Shown: positions 57,010-64,000 of the stretch, piece after piece
Layout of the letters: each line of letters begins with the position of its first letter
How positions within the stretch are numbered: the stretch's first letter is position 1
DNA from: Paenibacillus anaericanus
Lineage (GTDB): Bacteria > Bacillota > Bacilli > Paenibacillales > Paenibacillaceae
Direction of reading: 5' to 3'
Length of the DNA stretch: 64,000 nucleotides
Assembly: GCF_003994475.1 (NCBI RefSeq)
Contig: NZ_RZNY01000001.1
Coordinates: forward strand, 301,714 to 365,713
Position numbers and translations under genes: made by a program
Notes under the pieces: generated by a model
Seen by the model: only the letters and a program-made list of their open reading frames with translations
Databases searched by the model: none
What the model was told of the DNA's origin: nothing

Positions 57010-58071
57010 ATGATACAATTCGTCATTCTGGGTGGAGGATACGGGGGAACAACTGTCATTCATGAGTTATTCAAAGGACATATCCCTTCGGATGTGCAGA
57101 TCACTTTAGTTGATCGCATGCCCTTTCAAAGTTTGAAGACCGAGTACTATGCACTTGCAGCTGGTACCGCCTCTGATCATGAGCTGCGTGTCCCTTTTCC
57201 GCACTATGCGGAATTACAAATCAAATACGGAGAAATAAGTACACTTGATTTGAATAACCGCTTAATTCACTTCACAGAAGGGGATCCTCTTCCATATGAC
57301 CAACTTGTGATCGCCTTGGGATGCACCGATAAGTATCATAACATTCAAGGAGCCCAGCAAAATTCCTGTAGCATTCAATCCTTTGCAGCTGTTCGAAACA
57401 CCTATATGAAATTAAACAACAGCAAGCCTTATAGTAATATTAACATCATCGGCGGAGGCCTGAGCGGAGTAGAACTTGCTGCCGAGCTCAGGGAGAGCCG
57501 GCCTGATCTGAACATAACGATTATAGACCGTGGCTCCCGGGTGTTATCTGCCTTTCCACCCAAAGTATCTGGATATGTCACCAAATGGTTCAACGAACAT
57601 GAGGTGAGGACTCTACCTTATGTTTCAATAACTTCCCTTGAACCTGATCTCATCTACTATGGGGCTGATACCATTCCTACGGATGTCACAGTTTGGACTG
57701 CTGGGATTCAGCCTGCACCTCTGGTGCAACAGATGGATGTCAGAAAAGATCCGCAAGGCCGCATCCTATTAAATGAGTATCACCAAATTCCTAATTATCC
57801 CGAAATATTTGTCTGTGGAGATTGTGCAAGCTTACCGTTTGCGCCAAGTGCACAAGCTGCTGAAGGGCAAGGTTACCAGATTGCTCAGATTACAAGCGCA
57901 TTATGGCGCGGAGAAACTCCAAAATTATCTAGCATTAAATTAAAAGGTACGCTTGGATCCCTTGGAAAAAAGGCGGGATTTGGCCTTATGGGTATGACTC
58001 AAGTAACCGGCCGGGTCCCACGTATCCTAAAAAGTGGAGTACTATGGATGTCCAAGCACCATATTGGTTAA
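57010..58071 (+). CDS. NADH dehydrogenase-like flavoprotein (YutJ-like)
   Basis: The 353-residue protein resembles type II NADH dehydrogenases: VILGGGYGG (FAD), NIIGGGLSGVELAAELRE (NADH), TVWTAGIQPA and VCGDCASLPFAPSAQAAEGQG. It is shorter than the NDH-2 at 50 kb. The ATG was chosen with GAAGGGACG upstream; a TTG one codon earlier and a GTG 24 bases earlier are alternatives. It follows mqnE by 49 bases, which suggests a joint role around menaquinone, and its end overlaps the convergent YuzB gene by four bases. Confidence 0.88.
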   Translation: MIQFVILGGGYGGTTVIHELFKGHIPSDVQITLVDRMPFQSLKTEYYALAAGTASDHELRVPFPHYAELQIKYGEISTLDLNNRLIHFTEGDPLPYDQLVIALGCTDKYHNIQGAQQNSCSIQSFAAVRNTYMKLNNSKPYSNINIIGGGLSGVELAAELRESRPDLNITIIDRGSRVLSAFPPKVSGYVTKWFNEHEVRTLPYVSITSLEPDLIYYGADTIPTDVTVWTAGIQPAPLVQQMDVRKDPQGRILLNEYHQIPNYPEIFVCGDCASLPFAPSAQAAEGQGYQIAQITSALWRGETPKLSSIKLKGTLGSLGKKAGFGLMGMTQVTGRVPRILKSGVLWMSKHHIG

Positions 58072-58298
58072 GAAAACTCTCTTATCTTATCTAAAATCAC
58101 CTGATACAACGCACTAGCAGTCTCTGCCTCTACAGTCTCTCCATTGACCAGCGCATAAGGTGTCATATAACACATCCCACATCCGGTCAGGCAACCATAT
58201 TCAATCACATCAAAGTCAGGATTCTCTTTCAACTTCTCCATCACTTCATCCGTGCCGAAATGGGCATTGTTAGCACAAAATTCAATAATAGGTCTCAA
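58068..58298 (-). CDS. yuzB: YuzB family protein (DUF1450)
   Basis: The 76-residue protein matches B. subtilis YuzB: MRPIIEFCANNAHFGTDEV, then EYGCLTGCGMCYMTPYALVNG, with four cysteines that could bind a cluster or metal. Function is unknown. The TTG start lies seven bases after GGAGG. It overlaps the convergent YutJ-like gene by four bases and is divergent from nfu, the order seen in B. subtilis yutJ-yuzB-yutI. Confidence 0.9.
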   Translation of the reverse strand: MRPIIEFCANNAHFGTDEVMEKLKENPDFDVIEYGCLTGCGMCYMTPYALVNGETVEAETASALYQVILDKIREFS

Positions 58299-58386
58299 CC
58301 AGCTACCTCCGTTTATGTATGCCATTTAAATTTTAGATTTTTTGTACTATAATAATGATGTAATAAGAAAGGAGTTGAAAATAACA

Positions 58387-58632
58387 ATGAGCGAAAACGT
58401 ACAAGATAAATTATATGATGAAGTTCTAGAAGTTCTGGATAAACTTCGTCCATTCCTACAACGTGACGGTGGCGATGTTGATCTAGTCGATGTTGAAGAC
58501 GGTATCGTTAAGTTGAAATTGATGGGTGCTTGCGGCAGTTGCCCTAGTTCCACCATTACTCTCAAAGCAGGTATCGAGCGCGCGCTGTTTGAAGAAGTAG
58601 AAGGTGTACAAGAGGTCGTACAAGTATTTTAA
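58387..58632 (+). CDS. NifU-like scaffold protein Nfu (YutI-like)
   Basis: The 81-residue protein is a free-standing NifU C-terminal domain with the cluster-binding motif GACGSCPSS (Cys49, Cys52). Such proteins carry a [4Fe-4S] cluster on a dimer and hand it to targets such as aconitase. ATG follows AAAGGAG with a slightly long spacing. Its own terminator follows. It complements the A-type carrier gene at 55.4 kb. Confidence 0.94.
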   Translation: MSENVQDKLYDEVLEVLDKLRPFLQRDGGDVDLVDVEDGIVKLKLMGACGSCPSSTITLKAGIERALFEEVEGVQEVVQVF

Positions 58633-58687
58633 TAAAATAGTATGATGAACGATCCGGCCTTCGACCATTCAAATGGAGAAAGCCACC

Positions 58688-58736
58688 AAATAAACTCAGC
58701 CCTCCGGTATGACTGGAAAGGCTGAGTTTATTTTTT
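58688..58736 (+). terminator. Terminator after nfu
   Basis: A perfect 14-bp stem (AAATAAACTCAGCC with its complement, 58688-58701 and 58720-58733) ends in six T residues. Confidence 0.85.
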
Positions 58737-58773
58737 AATTCCAATTGGAATTCCTCCGTTATTATCAAAGATG

Positions 58774-59547
58774 CTAAGACGGCTTAATCCACGGACGAAT
58801 AGGATCCAAACCACCGGAAATATCCATAATATTACCCGTAATAAAATCTGAATTGGAATGACATAGAAACGCAATAACGCGCGCAATATCCTCACCACTA
58901 CCTGGGCGACCTAATGGAGTTTCACCATCTTGGATTTCCCGGGCATCAGCAATGGACATCTCCTTATTGGCTCCTCGAATATCTCCAGGACATACCATAT
59001 TAACCGTTATACCGTAGGGTGCTTCCTCCACTGCCAATGTCTTGGTGAAAGACACTAGGCCTGTCTTAGCAGCCGCATACACAGCACGGTGAGGCCAAGC
59101 CCGTGATTCAGCAGCGTGACCGAAGCCGAAATGTATAATCCGTCCCCACCGTTTCTCCCTCATACCCTGAAGCACAAGATGATCCAGTAGCAGCGTTCCA
59201 ACAAAGTTACCTTCGATCATCGCCAAGATTTGTGATTGGCTATAATCGGCAAACAGCCGACGTTCACGAATAAATGGCCCAGCATTATTGACTAATATGT
59301 CAACTGTCCCGAGCTCTTCGGTTATCCGCTCGACCATCCTCTCGTTCTCCTCATGCCGGGAAATATCTGCTTGTACAGTGATGCAGCGTACGCCCTTCTG
59401 CTGTATTTCAGAACGGAGGGCCAGCGCCTCGGACTCGCTATGCACATAATTGATTGCAATATGACACCCATGCTCAGCAAGGGTTAGTGCTGTCTTCTTG
59501 CCAAGCCCTTTGGCGCTCCCGGTAATGAGAGCGACTTTTCCCTTCAT
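58774..59547 (-). CDS. Short-chain dehydrogenase/reductase, FabG-like
   Basis: The 257-residue SDR has TGSAKGLG (9-16), NNAG, the YxxxK pair in AVYAAAKTGLVSF and the C-terminal GNIMDISGG. It uses NAD(P)H to reduce a carbonyl; a 3-oxoacyl or sugar substrate is possible. The Ser usually found before the Tyr is replaced by the HFGFGHAAES segment, so catalysis may differ. ATG follows GAGGAGGAGAGG. It is alone. Confidence 0.87.
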   Translation of the reverse strand: MKGKVALITGSAKGLGKKTALTLAEHGCHIAINYVHSESEALALRSEIQQKGVRCITVQADISRHEENERMVERITEELGTVDILVNNAGPFIRERRLFADYSQSQILAMIEGNFVGTLLLDHLVLQGMREKRWGRIIHFGFGHAAESRAWPHRAVYAAAKTGLVSFTKTLAVEEAPYGITVNMVCPGDIRGANKEMSIADAREIQDGETPLGRPGSGEDIARVIAFLCHSNSDFITGNIMDISGGLDPIRPWIKPS

Positions 59548-59619
59548 TGTCCTCTCCTCCTCCTCAATGCCTTCATTTCAAGTATAGAAGATTTGAGGGA
59601 TTCCGACAAACAATAGATG

Positions 59620-59802
59620 TCCGCTACGACGACGGATTATTCTTACGATCGTTGTTGTCCTCAGATTTCCTGATTATATACCGCACTTAGCGGTAGAAAT
59701 CCGAGGACAAAGGCGAACGCGGCTTATGCTTCCGAGGTAGCTTTCTGAAGAAAGCTTTTAGCTTCTTCAGAACAATTCCGTCCCCTTCGCTACGCATCTG
59801 CA
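59620..59802 (-). repeat. Structured intergenic element, copy 2
   Basis: Read on the minus strand this is the larger relative of the element at 47.8 kb, with about 40 extra bases in the left half (an additional AAGCTTTCTTCAG hairpin). GACGGA-a-TTGTTCT (complement of 59769-59782) pairs with AGAATAATCCGTC (complement of 59631-59643), TTGTCCTC-g-GATTTC pairs with GAAATC-t-GAGGACAA, and ACCGC/GCGGT caps the top. No gene with a ribosome site lies in it. Confidence 0.8.
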
Positions 59803-59813
59803 ATCTAAGCTCA

Positions 59814-59850
59814 CAAAAAAATCCCGCTCGCCATAAGGCAAACGGGATTC
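59814..59850 (-). terminator. Terminator of the metNIQ operon
   Basis: On the minus strand AATCCCG and GCC pair with GGC and CGGGATT, followed by seven T residues, 26 bases past the metQ stop. Confidence 0.85.
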
Positions 59851-59876
59851 AAAGGATCAAACATAGTGTTCCTTAC

Positions 59877-60743
59877 TTAGAATACTGGAACCAAAGCACC
59901 TGCATAGGTATCATTGATGAATGTTCTTACATCTTCTGAAGTAAGAGCCTTCGCCAATTTTTGAATTGCATCGGAATCCTTATTGTCAGGACGAGCAACC
60001 AAAATGTTAGTGTAAGGTGAATCTTTATCCTCGATGAAGAGCGCATCCTTTGTAGGATTTAGACCAGCTTCAATCGCATAGTTAGTGTTAATCAATGCGA
60101 AATCCACTTCTTCTAATTGACGTGGCAGCATTGCTGCTTCACTTTCAATGATCTTCAAGTTTTTTGGATTTTCGACGATGTCAGCTTTAGTAGCTGAAAT
60201 TCCAGCGCCGTCTTTCAATTTAATCAAGCCTTGTTTCTCAAGTAGCAACAATGCACGTCCGCCATTGGTAGCGTCATTCGGGATAGCTACTTTTGCACCG
60301 TCAACAATTTCATCAACGGATTTGTATTTTTTGGAGTAAGCGCCAAATGGCTCAACATGAACACCTACAACAGACACAAGGTCAAAATTATTTTGTTTGT
60401 TTTGGTCATCAAGATAAGGTTGGTGTTGGAAGTAGTTCGCATCCAATTGTTTCTCAAACACTTGAACGTTTGGTTGTACATAATCTGTAAATTCTACAAC
60501 TTCCAATTCAACGCCTTCTTCTTTCAACTTTGGAGCGATGAATTTCAAAATATCAGCATGTGGCACAGTGGCACCTACAACCAATTTCACTGGTTCAGCT
60601 GGTGTTTCTACTTCAGTCTGTGCTGCATTACCCTCAGATGATTGCGAGTTGTTTGCTGCATTGTTCTTCGCGTTGTTATTTCCACAAGCTGCGAGCACCA
60701 GAACCAAGGCTAGCGTCAAAAAAGATAAAGTCCATTTTTTCAT
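59877..60743 (-). CDS. metQ: Methionine ABC transporter binding lipoprotein
   Basis: The 288-residue lipoprotein has a signal ending LVLAAC (Cys20), a polar Asn-rich linker and the NlpA/MetQ fold (VVGATVPHADILKFI, FEKQLDANYFQHQPYLD, AIPNDATNGGRAL). It binds methionine outside the membrane for the MetNI transporter. ATG follows AGGAGG. It is the last gene of metN-metI-metQ and sits 61 bases after metI. Confidence 0.95.
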   Translation of the reverse strand: MKKWTLSFLTLALVLVLAACGNNNAKNNAANNSQSSEGNAAQTEVETPAEPVKLVVGATVPHADILKFIAPKLKEEGVELEVVEFTDYVQPNVQVFEKQLDANYFQHQPYLDDQNKQNNFDLVSVVGVHVEPFGAYSKKYKSVDEIVDGAKVAIPNDATNGGRALLLLEKQGLIKLKDGAGISATKADIVENPKNLKIIESEAAMLPRQLEEVDFALINTNYAIEAGLNPTKDALFIEDKDSPYTNILVARPDNKDSDAIQKLAKALTSEDVRTFINDTYAGALVPVF

Positions 60744-60804
60744 AACAGTATGACCTCCTAATTTTTTTGAATAAGGATCTGAGCTCTATATATTTAGTAA
60801 TTCC

Positions 60805-61473
60805 TTATTTCCGTGAAAAATAAATCACTAACCGATCTCCCAACATTTGCAATGCCTGTACCAAGACGACCATCAGGACTACGGCAACAATCATGACTTC
60901 CGTTTGATAACGGTAATAACCGTATTGGATCGCCAAGCTTCCCAATCCACCGCCCCCGACCATACCTGACATAGCTGTATAGGATACAAGTGTTACAGCT
61001 GTAATTGTCATCGCGGCCACAAGACCTGGCAATGATTCTGGGAGTAGCACCTTACGAATAACCTGAAGTGTAGAAGCTCCCATTGCCTGAGATGCTTCGA
61101 TAACCCCACGGTCTACCTCGCGGAGCGCTGTCTCAACAAGCCGTGCAAAGAATGGAGCGGCACCTATAACCAGTGGTGGGATCGTACCTTGAACCCCCAT
61201 GGATACCCCAACCACAAATCTGGTAAAGGGAATTAAAGCGACTATTAGAATGATAAATGGTACAGAACGAACGATATTGACAATAAACGATAAGATTCTG
61301 TAAATCCATCCTAAAACCCAGATATTGGATTTGGACAGGCTGTATAACAGGATGCCAAGTGGCAAGCCAATCAGAAACGTGAAAAAAGTAGCGTATCCCA
61401 TCATGAACAACGTATCGATCGAAGCCTCACCGATCTCTGCCCAATTTATTATTGAGAAATCCAACCCTTTCAT
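60805..61473 (-). CDS. metI: Methionine ABC transporter permease
   Basis: The 222-residue permease has five helices and the EAA loop of binding-protein-dependent importers (EVDRGVIEASQAMGASTLQVI). GGAGGTGA lies within the end of metN and the ATG overlaps the metN stop by one base (TAATG), so the two are coupled. B. subtilis calls this subunit MetP. Confidence 0.95.
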   Translation of the reverse strand: MKGLDFSIINWAEIGEASIDTLFMMGYATFFTFLIGLPLGILLYSLSKSNIWVLGWIYRILSFIVNIVRSVPFIILIVALIPFTRFVVGVSMGVQGTIPPLVIGAAPFFARLVETALREVDRGVIEASQAMGASTLQVIRKVLLPESLPGLVAAMTITAVTLVSYTAMSGMVGGGGLGSLAIQYGYYRYQTEVMIVAVVLMVVLVQALQMLGDRLVIYFSRK

Positions 61474-62489
61474 TATCCGATCACCTCCACATCAAGATCG
61501 CGTTCCCGCAATAGCGTCAGCGTCCGATCAACATCACCTTCGTCACCTTCAAAAGAAACGGTGAGCTGTCCATAAGGTACATCTTTTATTGTAGAAATTG
61601 TCCCCTGCAGAATAGCAAAGTTAACTCCGGTCTGCTTTACCACTTGAGACATAACAGACTCATATGTCTTAGCCCCAAGGAATGTAATTCTAACAATTCT
61701 AGCCCACTTTGCATGTAGAGCCGAGGTTGCTAACTTTAAACCTTCCTCAGCAAATGCATCATGATTGATAAATTCCCGCGTAACTTGATGCTTCGGCTTA
61801 AGAAACACTTCACTAACCGGGCCTTGTTCCACAATACCACCCTGATGAATAACAGCTACTCGATCACAAATGGTCTGGATCACATTCATTTCATGGGTGA
61901 TGAGCAAAATCGTTAGATTAAATCTTTTATTAATATCCAGCAACAGCTTTAAGATCGAGTCCGTTGTCTGTGGATCAAGCGCAGAAGTAGCTTCGTCACA
62001 GAGCAGTACATCAGGATCACTTGCAAGTGCTCTGGCTATACCAACCCGCTGCTTTTGTCCCCCAGATAGTTGCGCCGGATATTTATTCCGGTGCTCCTCC
62101 AGACCAACCAGAGCTATAAGTTCATTTACTTTCCTCGAAATCTCCGCCCTCGGTGTACCGATCAGCGTAAGTGGAAAAGCAATGTTGTTGTACACAGTCG
62201 CTGATGACAGTAGATTAAAATGCTGAAAGATCATTCCGATCTTACTGCGCTGCCGCTGAAGCTCACGTTTTCCAAGCTTAGTGAGTTCTACACCGCCTAC
62301 CCAAACTTCACCTTCTGTGGGTTGTTCGAGTAAATTGATGCAGCGAATCAATGTGCTTTTCCCGGCACCGGAATGCCCGATAACCCCGAAAATTTCGCCC
62401 TTTGCTACGGTTAAATTGACTCCGGACAAAGCGGTCGTTACTTTTTGTTTGCTTCCATATGTTTTGGTGAGCTGTTTGAGTTCGATCAA
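61473..62489 (-). CDS. metN: Methionine ABC transporter ATPase
   Basis: The 338-residue ATPase has Walker A GHSGAGKST, signature LSGGQKQRVGIARAL, Walker B LLCDEATSALDP, and the C-terminal NIL domain (about 260-338) that binds methionine to inhibit transport. TTG lies nine bases after AGGGGG; the longer frame reaches into the riboswitch terminator and is rejected. It is under a SAM-I riboswitch, so it is expressed when SAM is low. Confidence 0.94.
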   Translation of the reverse strand: MIELKQLTKTYGSKQKVTTALSGVNLTVAKGEIFGVIGHSGAGKSTLIRCINLLEQPTEGEVWVGGVELTKLGKRELQRQRSKIGMIFQHFNLLSSATVYNNIAFPLTLIGTPRAEISRKVNELIALVGLEEHRNKYPAQLSGGQKQRVGIARALASDPDVLLCDEATSALDPQTTDSILKLLLDINKRFNLTILLITHEMNVIQTICDRVAVIHQGGIVEQGPVSEVFLKPKHQVTREFINHDAFAEEGLKLATSALHAKWARIVRITFLGAKTYESVMSQVVKQTGVNFAILQGTISTIKDVPYGQLTVSFEGDEGDVDRTLTLLRERDLDVEVIG

Positions 62490-62525
62490 ACGGATAGACC
62501 CCCTATTTTCTAAAAATAAAATGAT

Positions 62526-62567
62526 AAAAAAACAAAAGAGCCCCTTTGCAGATTCAAGGGCTCTCTT
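62526..62567 (-). terminator. Terminator of the SAM riboswitch
   Basis: On the minus strand AGAGAGCCCTT pairs with AAGGGGCTCTTTT and is followed by GTTTTTTT, between aptamer and metN. Confidence 0.85.
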
Positions 62568-62582
62568 TACGTAAAGACAATG

Positions 62583-62741
62583 CCTTCTCATCTGCCAAAA
62601 TCATTCGCACACAAACTGCGTGATTTTGAAGGAATTAGCACCATTCATTCGTCCAATAACACAGTACATCATAGACCGCATTAGTAACAAATTGGTTGCT
62701 GGGCTTCATCGGGCCTTTCCCTCCGCCACTCTCGATAAGAA
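62583..62741 (-). ncRNA. SAM-I (S-box) riboswitch
   Basis: Read on the minus strand the RNA starts TTCTTATCGAGAG, then GGCGGAGGGAAAGGCCCGAT, GAAGCCCAGCAACC, GGTGCTAATTCC and closes with GGCAGATGAGAA, which pairs with the 5' end as helix P1. These are the conserved blocks of the SAM-I aptamer. A terminator hairpin follows, so SAM binding should stop transcription of metNIQ. Confidence 0.95.
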
Positions 62742-62845
62742 AATATGAAATTATATGAAAATCATTAAATGTAATATTTCTGAAACTATTATTTTAGAGT
62801 ATAGATTCTTTTGGCTGTTTTGTCAAAGAGAATCCTTACCAAAGA

Positions 62846-63562
62846 TCATTTTTTGTTGTTCTTTTTCCATTCTTGGATGATATAGTCATAAGAAGCAAGC
62901 AATGTTTCACATACCATACGATATCCTTGCTCCAAATCGCGTAAATGCCCATCAAGATCCTCCAGTTCAATCTTTCCGTACAATGCTTGATGCCGTTGCC
63001 ACAGATCATCTTGTAGCTCCGAGTTCATGTAATGAATCTCTGTATTCCGCCGCCGCCGTAACACATTCAGCGCTTCTTTGTAGTTTTCCTTGATCGTGAA
63101 CAACGTATTCCCCAAATCTATATGCACCTTCAAATAGTGGAATTGACGCAGCACTGTAAAATAAGAATAATGTGGTTTTTCTTTAGAGGTATTCAGATTA
63201 TATAGTTCATTCAGCACTGTTCCTAGCTTATCGAGAATAGAAAACAATCGAATGAAGCCATCCTTGTAGAAAAAAACGTACCGAGCATAATTATCTTTCT
63301 CAGCCGCATCCATGTCATCTACAAAGTCTGTCACAACCTTCTTACGAAAAAAGGTAGCTGCAAACAGGCACTGTTCCAGTTCATCCAGCGAAGAAATCAA
63401 ACCATGTGTCCATACTTCCAACTTTCGATAATCATGTGAAGGGTCGAGGTAAAGTTCCATTTGTTTATGTAGTAACTGGATGCTATTCCCCATGATATTC
63501 ATTGTATCCGCCAGTAGTCCTTCATTCTGCCTCGGTGGTTCGCCAAGCAAGCTTCTTAACAT
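62846..63562 (-). CDS. HEPN-domain protein, Cthe_2314-like
   Basis: The 238-residue all-helical protein carries an Rx4H motif (Arg172-NTEI-His177), the RNase signature of HEPN domains. Length and layout resemble the Cthe_2314-like HEPN proteins of Firmicutes, whose role is unknown. Many HEPN proteins are toxins or RNases in defence, but there is no evident antitoxin gene next to it. ATG follows GAGGGATAACC. It begins 20 bases after a UbiD-family gene on the same strand and probably shares its transcript. Confidence 0.72.
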   Translation of the reverse strand: MLRSLLGEPPRQNEGLLADTMNIMGNSIQLLHKQMELYLDPSHDYRKLEVWTHGLISSLDELEQCLFAATFFRKKVVTDFVDDMDAAEKDNYARYVFFYKDGFIRLFSILDKLGTVLNELYNLNTSKEKPHYSYFTVLRQFHYLKVHIDLGNTLFTIKENYKEALNVLRRRRNTEIHYMNSELQDDLWQRHQALYGKIELEDLDGHLRDLEQGYRMVCETLLASYDYIIQEWKKNNKK

Positions 63563-63582
63563 GGTTATCCCTCATTTCCCAA

Positions 63583-64000
63583 TTATACAAAATACGTTTT
63601 CCACCGTTGCTCCACCAGAGATACAATATCCTCACGCGGAAATAATTCCTCCGGATAGCCCGGCTTCATACGTGCGTCAATGATAATCGGCAGGCTGTAT
63701 GCTAAGTGATGCTTATTAACCTCTGTCACCGAGTAAATATCCTCAGCCGGATTAAACCGAGTAAATACGGTCCACAAGAAGGCTATCTGATCTTGTGCCA
63801 CTATCTCAGCTTGGTCCACAAGTACGACAAGCGGCCAAGCTGTCCCACGTGCTCTCAACCGGGTAAGTAGACGCTGCGGGAGCATAGGCTCCTTCTCATA
63901 CGATGCACCTGAGACTACAAGACAACCGTCGTGGAATACGTTAATATGAGCTATTTCTGCAATATTTCCCTCTGTATATGACTTAGGTAGTTCTCTAACC
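63583..64000 (-). CDS. UbiD-family decarboxylase, 3' part
   Basis: The last 138 codons are in the window; the frame stays open to the edge. The fragment has TEGNIAEIAHINVFHDGCLV, then VVLVDQAEIVAQDQIAFLW, FTRFNPAEDIY and the C-terminal HHLAYSLPIIIDARMKPGYP, all typical of UbiD. UbiD enzymes decarboxylate aromatic or alpha/beta-unsaturated acids with prenylated FMN. The catalytic Glu/Arg region is outside the window. The substrate (possibly the futalosine-pathway late decarboxylation, given mqnE) is speculative. Confidence 0.88.
   Translation of the reverse strand, partial: VRELPKSYTEGNIAEIAHINVFHDGCLVVSGASYEKEPMLPQRLLTRLRARGTAWPLVVLVDQAEIVAQDQIAFLWTVFTRFNPAEDIYSVTEVNKHHLAYSLPIIIDARMKPGYPEELFPREDIVSLVEQRWKTYFV

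Noticed and set aside
62490-62591. 34-codon N-terminal extension of MetN
   Set aside because: It lies in the riboswitch terminator and lacks a ribosome site; TTG at 62489 has one.

Overview
The window looks like chromosome of a spore-forming member of the Bacillales, most probably Paenibacillus or a close relative. The reasons are the low-to-middling GC content, strong AGGAGG-type ribosome binding sites with frequent TTG and GTG starts, and the gene set: primosome loaders DnaB and DnaI, coproheme decarboxylase HemQ, the sporulation checkpoint peptide Sda, a YheC/D ATP-grasp spore protein, a B. subtilis-type sdhCAB, an SLH-anchored subtilase, DUF5050 and CPBP proteins, and aminofutalosine synthase MqnE. 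I saw no rRNA, tRNA, CRISPR array, prophage or insertion sequence.

Layout. Positions 1-4.3 kb hold a secreted flavoprotein whose active-site spacing matches urocanate reductase, divergent from a YesM/YesN-type two-component system. From 4.4 to 13.4 kb are mixed genes: two regulators or enzymes of chemotaxis and SDR type, a LysR regulator with a PHP phosphatase, GNAT, DUF1361, an alkyltransferase-like protein, a NagZ lipoprotein, a methyltransferase and an MFS pump. A methyltransferase remnant (13.5 kb) ends a response regulator/kinase/BcrAB-like ABC cluster that runs to 17.2 kb. From 17 to 26 kb are secreted and envelope genes, including an ECF sigma/anti-sigma pair and a 1374-residue SLH protease.

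From 26 to 30.6 kb lies sdhCAB with a divergent LysR gene; a 66-bp tandem repeat separates sdhC from sdhA. A YtrA-like GntR/ABC operon follows with a palindromic operator on its promoter. From 33.9 to 37.4 kb a c-di-AMP (ydaO-type) riboswitch precedes a KtrB-like/KtrC-like/CPA1 antiporter operon. The 37.7-45 kb part holds a CPBP protease, uvrC, trxA, dnaI and dnaB. The 45-59.5 kb part resembles the B. subtilis yui/yum/yut neighbourhood: hemQ, two type II NADH dehydrogenase-like genes, ferredoxin-NADP reductase, YuzB, Nfu and an A-type Fe-S carrier, together with sda and mqnE. The window ends with metNIQ under a SAM-I riboswitch, a HEPN protein and the 3' end of a ubiD-family gene.

Themes. Several genes serve respiration and redox balance (SDH, NDH-2, FNR, menaquinone step, Fe-S carriers, possible urocanate respiration), and several controls are readable directly: two riboswitches, a candidate Rex site, a DnaA-box cluster at sda and an autoregulatory GntR operator. 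The most unusual non-coding signal is a pair of intergenic elements (about 47.8 and 59.7 kb) that share sequence and fold alike with compensatory base changes. Many gene starts were moved from the longest reading frame to the start that fits the ribosome binding site and family; these choices are stated entry by entry.
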